NCBI RefSeq assembly: GCF_029866485.1
Contig: NZ_CP092332.1
Span: 1,426,001 to 1,490,000 of the forward strand
Direction of reading: 5' to 3'
Length of the DNA stretch: 64,000 bases
Source of the DNA: Flavobacterium keumense
GTDB taxonomy: Bacteria > Bacteroidota > Bacteroidia > Flavobacteriales > Flavobacteriaceae
Part shown: positions 17,113-26,503 of the stretch, in pieces
Position numbering within the stretch: position 1 is the first letter of the stretch
Layout of the letters: each line of letters begins with the position of its first letter
Position numbers and translations under genes: made by a program
The notes under the pieces: generated by a model
Told to the model about the DNA's origin: nothing
What the model saw: only the letters and a program-made list of their open reading frames with translations
The model's database searches: none

Positions 17113-17667
17113 TTATTTCTTTTTCTTAGGAGCAATGAACATAATCATTCTCTTTCCTTCAAGAACTGGCATTGCTTCAACTTTGCCATACTCTTCTAAA
17201 TCAGTAGCTAATCGTAATAATAAAATTTGTCCTTGATCTTTATAGATGATTGAACGTCCTTTAAAAAATACAAAGGCTTTTAATTTTGCTCCTTCTTTTA
17301 AGAATTTTTCAGCATTCTTTTTCTTAAATTCATAGTCGTGCTCATCAGTTTGAGGACCAAAACGAATTTCTTTGATGACTACCTGAGTTGATTTTGCCTT
17401 TAGGGCTTTTTCACGTTTCTTTTGTTCGTAAACAAATTTATTATAGTCAATAATTTTACAAACAGGTGGTTCCGCATTTGGTGAAATTTCAACCAAGTCT
17501 AATTCCAATTCATCAGCCAATCGTAAAGCCTCTGAAGTTTTATAAACTCCTGTTTCAACATTATCGCCTACAAGACGTACCTCTGGCACACGAATAAAAT
17601 TGTTAATTCGATGTGCATCTTTTTTTTCTACTCGAGGTTGAGCACCTCTGTTACTTCTTATTGCTAT
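17113..17667 (-). CDS. infC: Translation initiation factor IF-3, non-canonical AUA start
   Basis: IF-3 binds the 30S subunit and monitors the start codon and initiator tRNA. The frame has no ATG at the expected N-terminus. From the GTG at 17589 it would begin [10 protein letters not shown], but the upstream in-frame sequence encodes [22 protein letters not shown], the usual IF-3 N-terminus in this phylum. An ATA codon at 17665-17667 is exactly where the start methionine should be; an in-frame stop lies at 17680-17682. infC in many bacteria uses a rare start (AUU in E. coli) so that IF-3 represses its own translation, and AUA here fits that. Length is then 184 residues. The thrS end lies 17 bases upstream. 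Confidence 0.88.
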   Translation of the reverse strand: MAIRSNRGAQPRVEKKDAHRINNFIRVPEVRLVGDNVETGVYKTSEALRLADELELDLVEISPNAEPPVCKIIDYNKFVYEQKKREKALKAKSTQVVIKEIRFGPQTDEHDYEFKKKNAEKFLKEGAKLKAFVFFKGRSIIYKDQGQILLLRLATDLEEYGKVEAMPVLEGKRMIMFIAPKKKK

Positions 17668-17684
17668 GACTTTAAAAATTTAAG

Positions 17685-19630
17685 TTAAACTGTAAATACT
17701 TTTAATGTTTTATTGATTTCTTCGGTAACCATAGTTGCAAATTCTTCTATAGTAACCGTAACATTACCTTTACCTTCTTGACCATGACGACGAATAGAAA
17801 CAGTTCCGTTTTTTTTTCTTCTTCACCCACAATAAGCATGAAAGGCATTTTTTGCATCTCAGCATCTCTAATTTTCTTACCGATTGTTTCGTTTCGGTTA
17901 TCAATTAGGGCGCGAATTTCGTGATTTTCTAGCAAATCTAAAACTTTTTTGGCATATATTTCGTATTTCTCGCTCAATGACAAGATAATAGCTTGTTCAG
18001 GCATTAACCATAATGGGAAATTACCAGCGGTATGTTCTAATAAAATAGCAATGAATCGTTCCATAGAACCAAATGGAGCACGATGAATCATTACTGGTCT
18101 GTGCAATTGGTCGTCAGATCCTTTGTAAGTCAAATCAAAACGTTCTGGTAAGTTATAATCAACCTGAATCGTTCCTAATTGCCATTGTCTTCCCAAAGCG
18201 TCTTTTACCATGAAATCCAGTTTAGGCCCATAGAAAGCGGCTTCCCCATATTCAATAACAGTATTTAAACCTTTGTCTTTTGCAGCATTGATAATTGCGT
18301 TTTCCGCTTTTTCCCAATTTTCGTCAGAACCAATGTATTTGTCTCTGTTTTCCTGATCGCGTAGTGAAACTTGAGCGGTAAAGTTTTCAAATCCTAGCGA
18401 ACCAAAAACATATAAAACTAAGTCAATTACTTTTTTAAATTCTTCATCTAATTGTTCTGGCGTACAAAAAATATGCGCATCGTCTTGAGTAAATCCTCGT
18501 ACACGAGTTAAACCGTGTAATTCACCACTTTGTTCATAGCGGTAGACTGTTCCAAACTCGGCGTAACGTTTAGGTAGATCTTTATACGACCAAGGGCGCA
18601 CATTAAAAATCTCACAGTGGTGAGGGCAGTTCATTGGTTTTAATAAAAATTCTTCACCTTCAGCTGGCGTATTGATAGGTTGGAAACTATCGGCTCCATA
18701 TTTAGCATAGTGTCCAGAAGTCACATACAATTCTTTTTGACCAATGTGCGGTGTAACTACTTGTTCGTAACCTGCTTTTTTTTGCGCTCTTTTCAAAAAT
18801 TGCTCTAAACGATCACGCAAAGCGGCACCTTTTGGCAACCATAAAGGCAAACCTTGTCCTACTTTTGACGAAAAAGCAAATAATTCCAATTCTTTCCCCA
18901 GTTTTCTGTGGTCGCGACGTTTAGCCTCTTCTAATAGTTCTAAGTAATCGGTTAGGTCTTTTTGTTTTGGGAATGAGATTCCGTACACACGAGTTAACTG
19001 TTTGTTTTTTTCATCACCTCTCCAGTAGGCACCTGCCACACTCATGATCTTCATTGCCTTGATGATTCCTGTATTTGGAATGTGGCCACCACGACATAAG
19101 TCAGTAAAAGTAGAATGATCGCAAAAAGTAATTGTGCCATCTTCTAGATTGGAGATTAACTCTGTTTTATATACGTTATCTTTGTATACTTCTAAGGCTT
19201 CAGCCTTTGTAACCGGACGCATTTTGAATTCGTGTTTTTCTCGTGATATTTCTAGTACACGATCTTCTATTTTTTTGAAATCGGCATCGGTTATTTTATG
19301 GTCTTCAAAATCAACATCGTAGTAAAATCCATTGGAGATTGCAGGTCCAAGCGTCAATTTGATACCTGGATACATTTCCTCTAAAACTTGTGCCATAACG
19401 TGTGAAGTTGAGTGCCAAAAGGCTTTTTTTCCCTCATCGTCATTCCAAGTAAAAAGAACAAGACTACCATCTGTGGTCAAAGGCGTAACGGTTTCAACGG
19501 TGATACCATTGAATGAGGCCGAAATTACATTTCTAGCCAATCCTTCGCTAATGCTTTTTGCAACGTCCATTGGGGTAATCCCTGCCGCAAATTCTTTCAC
19601 AGACCCATCGGGTAAAGTAATCTTAATCAT
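17685..19630 (-). CDS. thrS: Threonyl-tRNA synthetase with a 3'-terminal homopolymer frameshift
   Basis: ThrRS charges tRNA(Thr). The N-terminal TGS domain ([14 protein letters not shown]), the editing domain with [16 protein letters not shown] (HxxxH) and CRGGHI, and the class II core are present. Core residues include NCPHHCEIF and [18 protein letters not shown] in its local variant, and an anticodon-binding domain follows. As written the frame breaks at a run of nine A (plus-strand T at 17809-17817). The open frame then ends in a spurious tail with its stop at 17747. Restoring one base gives [21 protein letters not shown] followed by the expected end, VFTV, and a stop at 17685-17687. The span is 1946 bases, one short of 649 codons. 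ThrRS is essential, so this is probably a sequencing indel or programmed slippage. Confidence 0.92.
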
Positions 19631-19651
19631 TTTAAATTATTTTTAGGATTG

Positions 19652-19683
19652 CAAATATAGGGTATTGAAAAAACACATACAAA
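19652..19683 (-). promoter_or_regulatory. Promoter of the thrS-infC-rpmI-rplT operon
   Basis: On the minus strand TTTG (19683-19680), a 20-base spacer and TATATTTG (19659-19652) match the Bacteroidota promoter layout (TTTG, 17-23 bases, TAnnTTTG). It lies 21 bases before the thrS start. Confidence 0.7.
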
Positions 19684-19793
19684 ATATAAGCAAGGTTTGT
19701 GAGTGGTTTTTCGTGGTTTTTGGCAAATAATTTTAAAAATTGGAGCTTGTTTTAAAATTGGTTCGAGAAGTTTCGTTACTAAAAACTATTCTT

Positions 19794-19801
19794 TACTTTT
19801 G
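19794..19801 (+). promoter_or_regulatory. -7 element for pyrD
   Basis: TACTTTTG fits TAnnTTTG, 20 bases before the pyrD ATG at 19822. No good upstream TTG box is visible. Confidence 0.5.
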
Positions 19802-19821
19802 CAACACACAAAATCACAACT

Positions 19822-20841
19822 ATGTACAAGCAATTAATTCGTCCGATACTTTTCTGTTTTGACCCTGAAAAAGTACATTATTTTACCTTTTCAACTATTA
19901 AATTACTATCAAAAATTCCTGGTTTTTCAGGTTTATTTCGTGCTTTATATGAAGTTAAAGATAGCCGTTTAGAAACGGAAGTATTTGGGTTGAAATTTAA
20001 AAATCCAGTCGGCTTAGCTGCGGGTTTTGATAAAAATGCTGTTTTGTACCAAGAGTTGTCTAATTTTGGCTTCGGGTTCATTGAAATTGGTACCCTTACG
20101 CCAAAAGCACAAGATGGAAATCCTAAAAAACGCTTGTTTCGTTTGAAAGAAGATAGCGCGATTATTAACCGAATGGGTTTTAATAATGGTGGAGTGGAAG
20201 AGGCTGTTTTGCGATTGAAAAAAAATAATGGAGTGCTAATTGGAGGAAATATTGGTAAAAATAAAGTAACTCCAAATGAAGAAGCAACTTCAGATTATGA
20301 AATTTGTTTTGAGGCACTGTTTGATTACGTGGATTATTTTGTGGTGAATGTGAGTTCGCCAAACACACCCAATTTACGTGCCTTACAAGACAAAAAACCG
20401 CTAACTGAGTTGTTGCAAACCTTACAAAATAAGAATTTAGCTAAGCCAAAACAAAAGCCGATTCTATTGAAAATTGCACCTGATTTAACAGACGAACAAT
20501 TACTAGACATCATCGATATTGTTAACGAAACCAAAATTGCTGGAGTTATAGCTACAAATACTACTTTGTCTAGAGAAGGTTTGGCCTCTGAAAATAAAAT
20601 AGAAACAGGTGGTTTATCAGGAAAACCTTTGACAAAACGTTCAACTGAAGTTATTCGATTTTTAGCTGAGAAAAGCAACAAATCGTTTCCAATTATTGGG
20701 GTGGGTGGAATCCATTCTGCCGAAGATGCGATTGAAAAATTAGAAGCGGGAGCGAGTTTGGTTCAATTGTACACAGGGTTTATTTATGAAGGCCCAGCTT
20801 TGGTCAAAGCGATTAACAAAGCCATTTTAAGTAGAAAATAG
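19822..20841 (+). CDS. pyrD: Quinone-dependent dihydroorotate dehydrogenase (class 2)
   Basis: PyrD oxidises dihydroorotate to orotate in pyrimidine synthesis, passing electrons through FMN to membrane quinones. The 339 residues show the class 2 N-terminal amphipathic helix ([23 protein letters not shown]). [43 protein letters not shown] and the active-site loop [12 protein letters not shown], with its catalytic Ser, follow. Phosphate-site motifs GGLSGKPL and [12 protein letters not shown] come near the end. The N-terminal extension separates it from soluble class 1 enzymes. Confidence 0.96.
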   Translation: MYKQLIRPILFCFDPEKVHYFTFSTIKLLSKIPGFSGLFRALYEVKDSRLETEVFGLKFKNPVGLAAGFDKNAVLYQELSNFGFGFIEIGTLTPKAQDGNPKKRLFRLKEDSAIINRMGFNNGGVEEAVLRLKKNNGVLIGGNIGKNKVTPNEEATSDYEICFEALFDYVDYFVVNVSSPNTPNLRALQDKKPLTELLQTLQNKNLAKPKQKPILLKIAPDLTDEQLLDIIDIVNETKIAGVIATNTTLSREGLASENKIETGGLSGKPLTKRSTEVIRFLAEKSNKSFPIIGVGGIHSAEDAIEKLEAGASLVQLYTGFIYEGPALVKAINKAILSRK

Positions 20842-20940
20842 TAGTTATATTCTACTACAACTTCACATTTTATTGAATGTTAATTCTACTTTGATCCTAA
20901 ATTTAGAGATTGTTTTTTGATATTGTATTTGATTTTTGCA

Positions 20941-20969
20941 ATTGAATTTTTCTTTTTTCCCTACCTTTG
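20941..20969 (+). promoter_or_regulatory. Promoter of the HMG-CoA lyase gene
   Basis: ATTG (20941-20944), a 17-base spacer and TACCTTTG (20962-20969) match the phylum promoter layout. The -7 box ends seven bases before the ATG at 20977, so the transcript would have little or no leader. Confidence 0.65.
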
Positions 20970-20976
20970 ATTTCCT

Positions 20977-21840
20977 ATGGAAACAGTAAAAATCATCGAA
21001 TGCCCAAGAGATGCTATGCAAGGAATAAAGACTTTTATTCCTACTGCAAACAAAGTGACTTATATTCAGTCATTGTTGCGTGTGGGGTTTGATACCATAG
21101 ATTTTGGAAGTTTTGTTTCGCCAAAAACAATTCCACAGATGCAAGATACTGCGCAAGTTTTAGCCCAATTGGATTTATCGCAAACTCAAAGTAAGTTATT
21201 GGCTATTATTGCGAACATGCAAGGTGCAGAAGCGGCGTGTAATTTTCCTGAAATTCAATATTTAGGGTTTCCATTTTCTATTTCAGAGAATTTCCAAATG
21301 AGAAATACGCACAAGACAATTGCTCAATCTTTGGTGAGTTTACAAGAAATTTTGAATTTGGCTGATGCCAAAAACAAACAAGTAGTTGCTTACCTTTCTA
21401 TGGGGTTTGGAAATCCGTATGGAGATCCTTGGAATACTGAAATTGTAGGGGAGTGGACGGAAAAATTAGCTACTATGGGCGTAAAAATTGTTTCTCTTTC
21501 AGACACTATTGGGAGTTCGACACCAGAGATAATTTCGTATTTGTTTTCCAATTTGATTCCAGCGTATCCTAACATAGAATTTGGAGCGCATTTGCACACG
21601 ACTCCTGATACTTGGTTTGAGAAAATTGATGCAGCGTATCAAGCAGGTTGTCGCCGATTTGACGGTGCTATTCAAGGTTTTGGTGGATGCCCAATGGCAA
21701 CCAATCATTTGACAGGAAATATGCCGACAGAAAAATTACTTTCTTATTTTACCACTCAAAAAGCAACTACTAATTTGAGTCCGATGAGTTTTGAGAGTGC
21801 GTATAATGAAGCATCGAAAGTATTCGGTCAATTCTATTAA
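20977..21840 (+). CDS. Hydroxymethylglutaryl-CoA lyase
   Basis: The enzyme splits HMG-CoA into acetyl-CoA and acetoacetate in leucine catabolism. The 287 residues form an HMGL-like TIM barrel. IIECPRDAMQGIKTFIPT carries the catalytic Arg-Asp pair, VDxG-like DTIDFGSFVSPKTIPQM is present, SLSDTIGSSTPEII follows, and GAHLHTTPDTW carries the metal-binding His pair. The loop signature GFGGCPMATNHLTGNMPTEKL matches the family G-x-G-G-C-P consensus with its active-site Cys. Homologues of related specificity (other HMGL-type lyases) cannot be fully excluded. Confidence 0.88.
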   Translation: METVKIIECPRDAMQGIKTFIPTANKVTYIQSLLRVGFDTIDFGSFVSPKTIPQMQDTAQVLAQLDLSQTQSKLLAIIANMQGAEAACNFPEIQYLGFPFSISENFQMRNTHKTIAQSLVSLQEILNLADAKNKQVVAYLSMGFGNPYGDPWNTEIVGEWTEKLATMGVKIVSLSDTIGSSTPEIISYLFSNLIPAYPNIEFGAHLHTTPDTWFEKIDAAYQAGCRRFDGAIQGFGGCPMATNHLTGNMPTEKLLSYFTTQKATTNLSPMSFESAYNEASKVFGQFY

Positions 21841-21896
21841 AAACAATAAATATACTAAAGCAACGTTTTATTTTACACAAATTCAATTTCATTACA

Positions 21897-22449
21897 ATGA
21901 AACTTTTTTTTAAATCCCAATTCATAGTACTACTTTTTAGTGTACCCTTCTTTTTTTTCCTGCTCCAGCGATTTGGACTTCAACCAAACTAAAAATTTAC
22001 GATTAGAACCCACTTATGTGGCTAATTTGGTTTATTTTGACATTCCTGCTAATGAGTTTGTAACTAATGGAGTAGAGAATTCCCAATTTATAGATCGTTC
22101 GACAGTAGATTTATTCAATAACACTTTTTTTGTGAATGATTTAGCTAAAGTCGAATTAGATTTTGAAATTAATAACACTATCGCTCGAGCCTATACTATT
22201 AATGTGAAACTTTTTAATGCAAATGGAATTCAGATAGATACTATTTCGATTGATGTGCCTTCCTATTATGGTGCTCCTAATGTAATTACTAAAAAAGAAG
22301 TGTTTCAAGGAACTCGATTGGCTACATTAAAAAATACGACTAGAATTGAAATGACACTCCGAATGGCTTCAGGAACGGCCTTGACAGAATCGAGTACAGG
22401 AAACATAAAAATGCGTTCTGGTATAACTGCTTATTTTGTAATACAATGA
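21897..22449 (+). CDS. Lipoprotein with homopolymer frameshift in its signal peptide
   Basis: The body of the gene (about 165 codons) is open to a stop at 22449, but it lacks an ATG in frame; a GTG at 21940 would cut off the signal peptide. An ATG at 21897 in a neighbouring frame encodes MKLFFKSQFIVLLFSVPFF and reaches a run of eight T at 21951-21958. Removing one T joins it to FSCSSDLDFNQ, a textbook lipobox. The total span of 553 bases is one more than a whole number of codons. The mature protein is mostly beta with no recognised family. Its end overlaps the start of the DUF5723 gene by four bases, so the two probably act together in the envelope. Confidence 0.7.
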
Positions 22450-23843
22450 GAAAAGTATTCTTTTTTTTAACGCTTCTTATAACAACTAATTTAGTAGCGC
22501 AAAATAAACAGCTATTTTATAATTTTACAGATATTCCGCAATCGTTGATGATTAATCCAGGTGCCGATGTAAAATACAAATGGTATGCAGGTGTTCCGTT
22601 TTTATCAGGTATTTCAATGAATGTTGGTTCGACAGGCTTTTCAGCGTATGATTTATTTGCGAATGATGGGGTTGATTTTAATACAAAAATCAGAAATATT
22701 ATTTCGTCTACTACAAATAGAGATAAGATAATGCTAAACGAACAAATGGAATTATTGAGTGGAGGATTTAGAATTGGGGACTTTGATCATAAGATGTATT
22801 TCTCTTTTGGGTTGTATCAAGAGTTTGATTTGTTGTCTTATGTACCTTATGATATTGCCATATTGGCCATAGATGGTAATAAGGATTATTTGGGGAAACG
22901 CTTTAATTTAGGCGATATCAATTTTAAAGCAGATTTATCATCTGTATTTCATTTTGGGATTAATAAAAAAATACAAGACAACTTAATAGTTGGGGCTAGA
23001 GCCAAAATTTATTCTAGTATTTTCAATGCAAGTTCAGTTGATAACGCGGGGTATATTTATACCAATACCTCTAAAGATTCATTTTATGAACAAATTATCT
23101 ATTCCAATTTACAGTTAAACACTTCTGGAATTTCACAATATGATGATACTAATACTAATACTAATAGCAATATAGGAGCTGACGTTAAGAAAGGAATTTT
23201 ACTTGGTGGGAATTTAGGATTAGGATTGGATTTAGGACTGACGTATTATCCACAATCTAATGTACAATTTACGGCTAGTATTATTGATTTAGGTTCGGTT
23301 AAACAGTCAAAAAATGTAGAGAATTACTCTTATAAAGGTTTTTACAATTACAAAGGACTAGTGCCCCATTTTAATAATGAGAATGCCGCTCAAGCTAATT
23401 ACCAAGATTTTAAAAACGCCATTGTATTAGATACTTTACATACAAAATATACTACTTGGAGGCCTACTAAATTCAATGCTTCTGCGCAGTATTCCTTTGA
23501 AGAAGAAAGAGTAGTGGATGGTAGTTGTAATTGTGAAGGAACAGATCCTAGTATCTTTTACAAAAGTACTCTTGGAGCACAATTGTTTACTATGACTACA
23601 CCAAAATCGCCTTTGTTTGCATTGACTACTTTTTATAAAAGAAATTTCTCAAAATCATTTCAAATGAAAGCTACTTATACTGTTGATTCTTTTTCGTTTA
23701 CCAATGTAGGTTTGGGAATGTCAACAAAAGTAGGACCTGTAAACTTTTATGTACTAGCAGATAATGTATTGTCTTATTCGGATCTTTCCAAGGCGAATAG
23801 TCTTTCGTTTCAATTGGGATTGAATCTGATTTTTAAAGAATAG
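22446..23843 (+). CDS. DUF5723 family outer-membrane beta-barrel protein
   Basis: A 465-residue protein with a signal peptide (MRKVFFFLTLLITTNLVAQ) and repeated amphipathic strands, ending FQLGLNLIFKE with the aromatic or glutamate end typical of outer-membrane barrels in this phylum. QSLMINPGADVKYKWYAGVPFLSG near the N-terminus matches DUF5723. An in-frame ACTAAT repeat (about 23148-23166) encodes the Asn-Thr run in DDTNTNTNSN. It is translationally coupled to the preceding lipoprotein gene. Function unknown. Confidence 0.8.
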   Translation: MRKVFFFLTLLITTNLVAQNKQLFYNFTDIPQSLMINPGADVKYKWYAGVPFLSGISMNVGSTGFSAYDLFANDGVDFNTKIRNIISSTTNRDKIMLNEQMELLSGGFRIGDFDHKMYFSFGLYQEFDLLSYVPYDIAILAIDGNKDYLGKRFNLGDINFKADLSSVFHFGINKKIQDNLIVGARAKIYSSIFNASSVDNAGYIYTNTSKDSFYEQIIYSNLQLNTSGISQYDDTNTNTNSNIGADVKKGILLGGNLGLGLDLGLTYYPQSNVQFTASIIDLGSVKQSKNVENYSYKGFYNYKGLVPHFNNENAAQANYQDFKNAIVLDTLHTKYTTWRPTKFNASAQYSFEEERVVDGSCNCEGTDPSIFYKSTLGAQLFTMTTPKSPLFALTTFYKRNFSKSFQMKATYTVDSFSFTNVGLGMSTKVGPVNFYVLADNVLSYSDLSKANSLSFQLGLNLIFKE

Positions 23844-23845
23844 TT

Positions 23846-26341
23846 TTATTTTTCTATTCGCCGAATTAATTTGTAGATTTCAATCCAAAATACCGCTATT
23901 CCGCCTACTATTACACTGTAGCAAAATTGTGTTATTCTAACTAACTCAAATTTGAAAAAATGTGCTAGTGTTGGTATAAATAGTAATAATGATGTGGCAA
24001 GAATAGTAGCTCCTATAATAAATGTTACCAAGCTGTTTTTGTATTTTAAAGTGGTAAAAACTGAATAATAAAAAGAGCGATTGGCCAGTGTTAGAAAAAT
24101 ATTAGAACTAATTAAAGTTAGAAAAACAAGTGTTCGAGTAGTGTCTTCTGACTCACCATTTATAACACTATTTTGGTACACAAAAAGTAGTCCTAGCGTA
24201 ATAGCTAATCCTTGAATAATGCTTAGTACAATTTCTTTAAATTTAAAAAAGGTATTCGAAAGTGGTCTTGGTTTTAGTTCCATTAAATTGCGTTCCATGG
24301 GTTCGTTTTCGTAGATAATAGTACAGGTAGGTCCCATAATAATTTCTAAGAATATGATGTGGACGGGAGAAAAAATAGTAGGATAGATCCATCCGAGTGC
24401 TAACGGAATAAATACAATTAAAATCAAAGGAATATGAATGGAAATAATATATTGAATGGCTTTTTTGAGATTGATGTAAATTTTTCTTCCCATAGCAATT
24501 GCCTCAGTCATTTTAGCAAAATCATCATCGATTAAAATGAGGTTTGCGGCTTGTTTGGCTATTTCGGTACCTCGTTTGCCCATAGCAATTCCAATATGAG
24601 CTGATTTTAAAGCAGGTCCGTCATTAACACCATCTCCAGTCATGGCTACAATTTGGTTATTTTCTTTTAACGCCTTTATGATTTTAAGTTTGGCTTCGGG
24701 AAACATTCGGGTAAATAGATGGGTATCCATTACTTTTGCTTGAAGCTCGGTTTCATCCATAGTCATGAGTTGGTCTCCGCTTAAAGCGTTATGATGATTT
24801 TTAAATCCCACTTGTTTGGCAATGGTTGTACTGGTTTCTGCAGTATCTCCTGTGATAATTTTAATATCGATTCCTGCTTTGTAAAATGTTTCAAAAACGG
24901 CTTTAATGTTGCTTTTTGGAGGGTCGTAAAAGGCAACCAAACCTTTGAGTTGAAACGAAAATTCTTGTTGTTTTTCAGGGTAATTATCGCCATAGAATTT
25001 AGCTTCGGCCACGGCCAAAACTCGAAAACCTTCTTGTGTCATTGTAGTGAAGGCGTGTTGGATTTGTTGTGTTTCTAAATCAGATAGGTTAGAACAAGCA
25101 AGTATGGCTTCGGGAGCCCCTTTGGCGGCAATGACACGAATTCCTTTTTTGTTTTCAAAAATGTGGGTCATCATAGGTGGTTTGCCACTTAAAGGATATT
25201 CATGCGTTAATTTGAAATCAGTTCGTTCATCTTCCAAGTCTAAATTGGCATAGGCATCGTGCAATGCAATTTCCATAGCATCAAAAGGAATCGGTTCGCT
25301 TGCCCACATAGCCAAGGTTAGCAGTTCATTTTCTTCGGGAGTTATTTTGGAATTAATTCCTGAAATTTGGTTGGAAGCAAGCGTGTACCATTGGGCTAAA
25401 CTCATTTTGTTTTCGGTAATGGTTCCAGTTTTATCGGTACAAATGACAGTAGCACTGCCAAGCGTTTCTACAGTTTTAGTGTGCTTGACTATAATTCCCA
25501 TTTTCATTAGACGCCAAGCGCCGAGTGCCATAAAAGTCGTGAAGGCAACAGGAATTTCTTCCGGAATAATACTCATTGCGATGGTGAGTGCCTTAATCAA
25601 ACTATCCAAAATTATGCGAGAATGGTAGTAATTAATTCCCCAAACAATTCCAAAAACAACTAATCCTATGATAGACATTCGTTTGGCAAAATTTTCAATT
25701 TGTTTTTGAAGTGGTGTTTTTTCTTCTTCAATCGAGCTTAAACTTTTCCCTATTTTTCCTAATAGGGTTTGGTTTCCAATGGCTGTAACGACACAAATAG
25801 CGAGTCCACTAGCAACAATAGTACCTTGGTATACCTCTTTGTTTTCTGATTTTTCATTTTTGGCTACCGAAAAAGATTCTCCTGTTAGGATGGATTCATT
25901 TACAGAAAAGTCATTGGATTGAATGATACGTCCGTCAGCAGGAACAAAAGTGCCTTCTTCAATTTGAATACAATCACCTAAGACAATTTCTTCACTAGCA
26001 ATTTCCATTATGATGCCTTCTCGAATAACTTTACTTTTAGGTTGAGTGAGTTTTTCTAAGGCTTGAATGGCATTTTTACTTTTGGATTCTTGATAGAGTG
26101 AAATACTAGCGATAAGAATAATAGCGATGGACATAAAAATTCCGTTGCTATGTTCGCCTGTAATAAAATAAATGCTAGTTGCTGTAGCAAGAAGCAAGAA
26201 CATAGGTTCTTTACAAATTTCCACCACCGAAGTCCAAAAGTTGTTTTTATCTTGGTGGTCAAGCGAATTAGCGCCGTTTTTGATTCTTGACTCAGCTACT
26301 TCAGCTTCAGATAATCCTTTTATTTCGGTTTGTATTTCCAT
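23846..26341 (-). CDS. Cation-translocating P-type ATPase with atypical ion-site motifs
   Basis: An 831-residue inner-membrane pump of the P2-like type. It has an N-terminal cation-ATPase domain (GLSEAEVAESRIKNGAN), an actuator TGES loop, IPEEIPVAFTTFMALG in helix M4, the phosphorylated aspartate in CTDKTGTITENK, and TGDGVNDGPALKSAHIGIAMG in the hinge. Six or more C-terminal helices follow. By eye against calcium pumps, M5 reads ISIHIPL where SERCA has an Asn and a Glu. M6 reads FLEIIMGPTCTI where SERCA has NLVTDGLPA. Several calcium ligands are therefore replaced, and the transported ion cannot be called calcium. It stands alone, convergent with the DUF5723 gene. Confidence 0.9.
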   Translation of the reverse strand: MEIQTEIKGLSEAEVAESRIKNGANSLDHQDKNNFWTSVVEICKEPMFLLLATATSIYFITGEHSNGIFMSIAIILIASISLYQESKSKNAIQALEKLTQPKSKVIREGIIMEIASEEIVLGDCIQIEEGTFVPADGRIIQSNDFSVNESILTGESFSVAKNEKSENKEVYQGTIVASGLAICVVTAIGNQTLLGKIGKSLSSIEEEKTPLQKQIENFAKRMSIIGLVVFGIVWGINYYHSRIILDSLIKALTIAMSIIPEEIPVAFTTFMALGAWRLMKMGIIVKHTKTVETLGSATVICTDKTGTITENKMSLAQWYTLASNQISGINSKITPEENELLTLAMWASEPIPFDAMEIALHDAYANLDLEDERTDFKLTHEYPLSGKPPMMTHIFENKKGIRVIAAKGAPEAILACSNLSDLETQQIQHAFTTMTQEGFRVLAVAEAKFYGDNYPEKQQEFSFQLKGLVAFYDPPKSNIKAVFETFYKAGIDIKIITGDTAETSTTIAKQVGFKNHHNALSGDQLMTMDETELQAKVMDTHLFTRMFPEAKLKIIKALKENNQIVAMTGDGVNDGPALKSAHIGIAMGKRGTEIAKQAANLILIDDDFAKMTEAIAMGRKIYINLKKAIQYIISIHIPLILIVFIPLALGWIYPTIFSPVHIIFLEIIMGPTCTIIYENEPMERNLMELKPRPLSNTFFKFKEIVLSIIQGLAITLGLLFVYQNSVINGESEDTTRTLVFLTLISSNIFLTLANRSFYYSVFTTLKYKNSLVTFIIGATILATSLLLFIPTLAHFFKFELVRITQFCYSVIVGGIAVFWIEIYKLIRRIEK

Positions 26342-26465
26342 TTTTTCAAAAAATAAATTACATTTTGAATAATTGACGTTGAGTCTGATATCGATTGAAA
26401 TGAGCGAATTACTGCAATTTAAACATAAATTATGAGATAGCGCTGGTTTTTTGCTTAAGATTGTC

Positions 26466-26473
26466 TATATTTG
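26466..26473 (+). promoter_or_regulatory. -7 element for guaB
   Basis: TATATTTG matches TAnnTTTG, 30 bases before the ATG at 26504. The nearest upstream TTTG (26450-26453) is only 12 bases away, shorter than usual. Confidence 0.5.
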
Positions 26474-26503
26474 CACGCAATTTAACCACAACTTCAAATT
26501 GCA

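Noticed and set aside
20839..20857. TAGTAG/CTACTA hairpin after pyrD as a terminator
   Set aside because: The stem is short, and no T-run follows; it may be chance in AT-rich sequence.
23148..23166. ACTAAT microsatellite in the DUF5723 gene as a phase-variation tract
   Set aside because: The unit is six bases, so changes in copy number would not shift the frame; it encodes a harmless Asn-Thr run.
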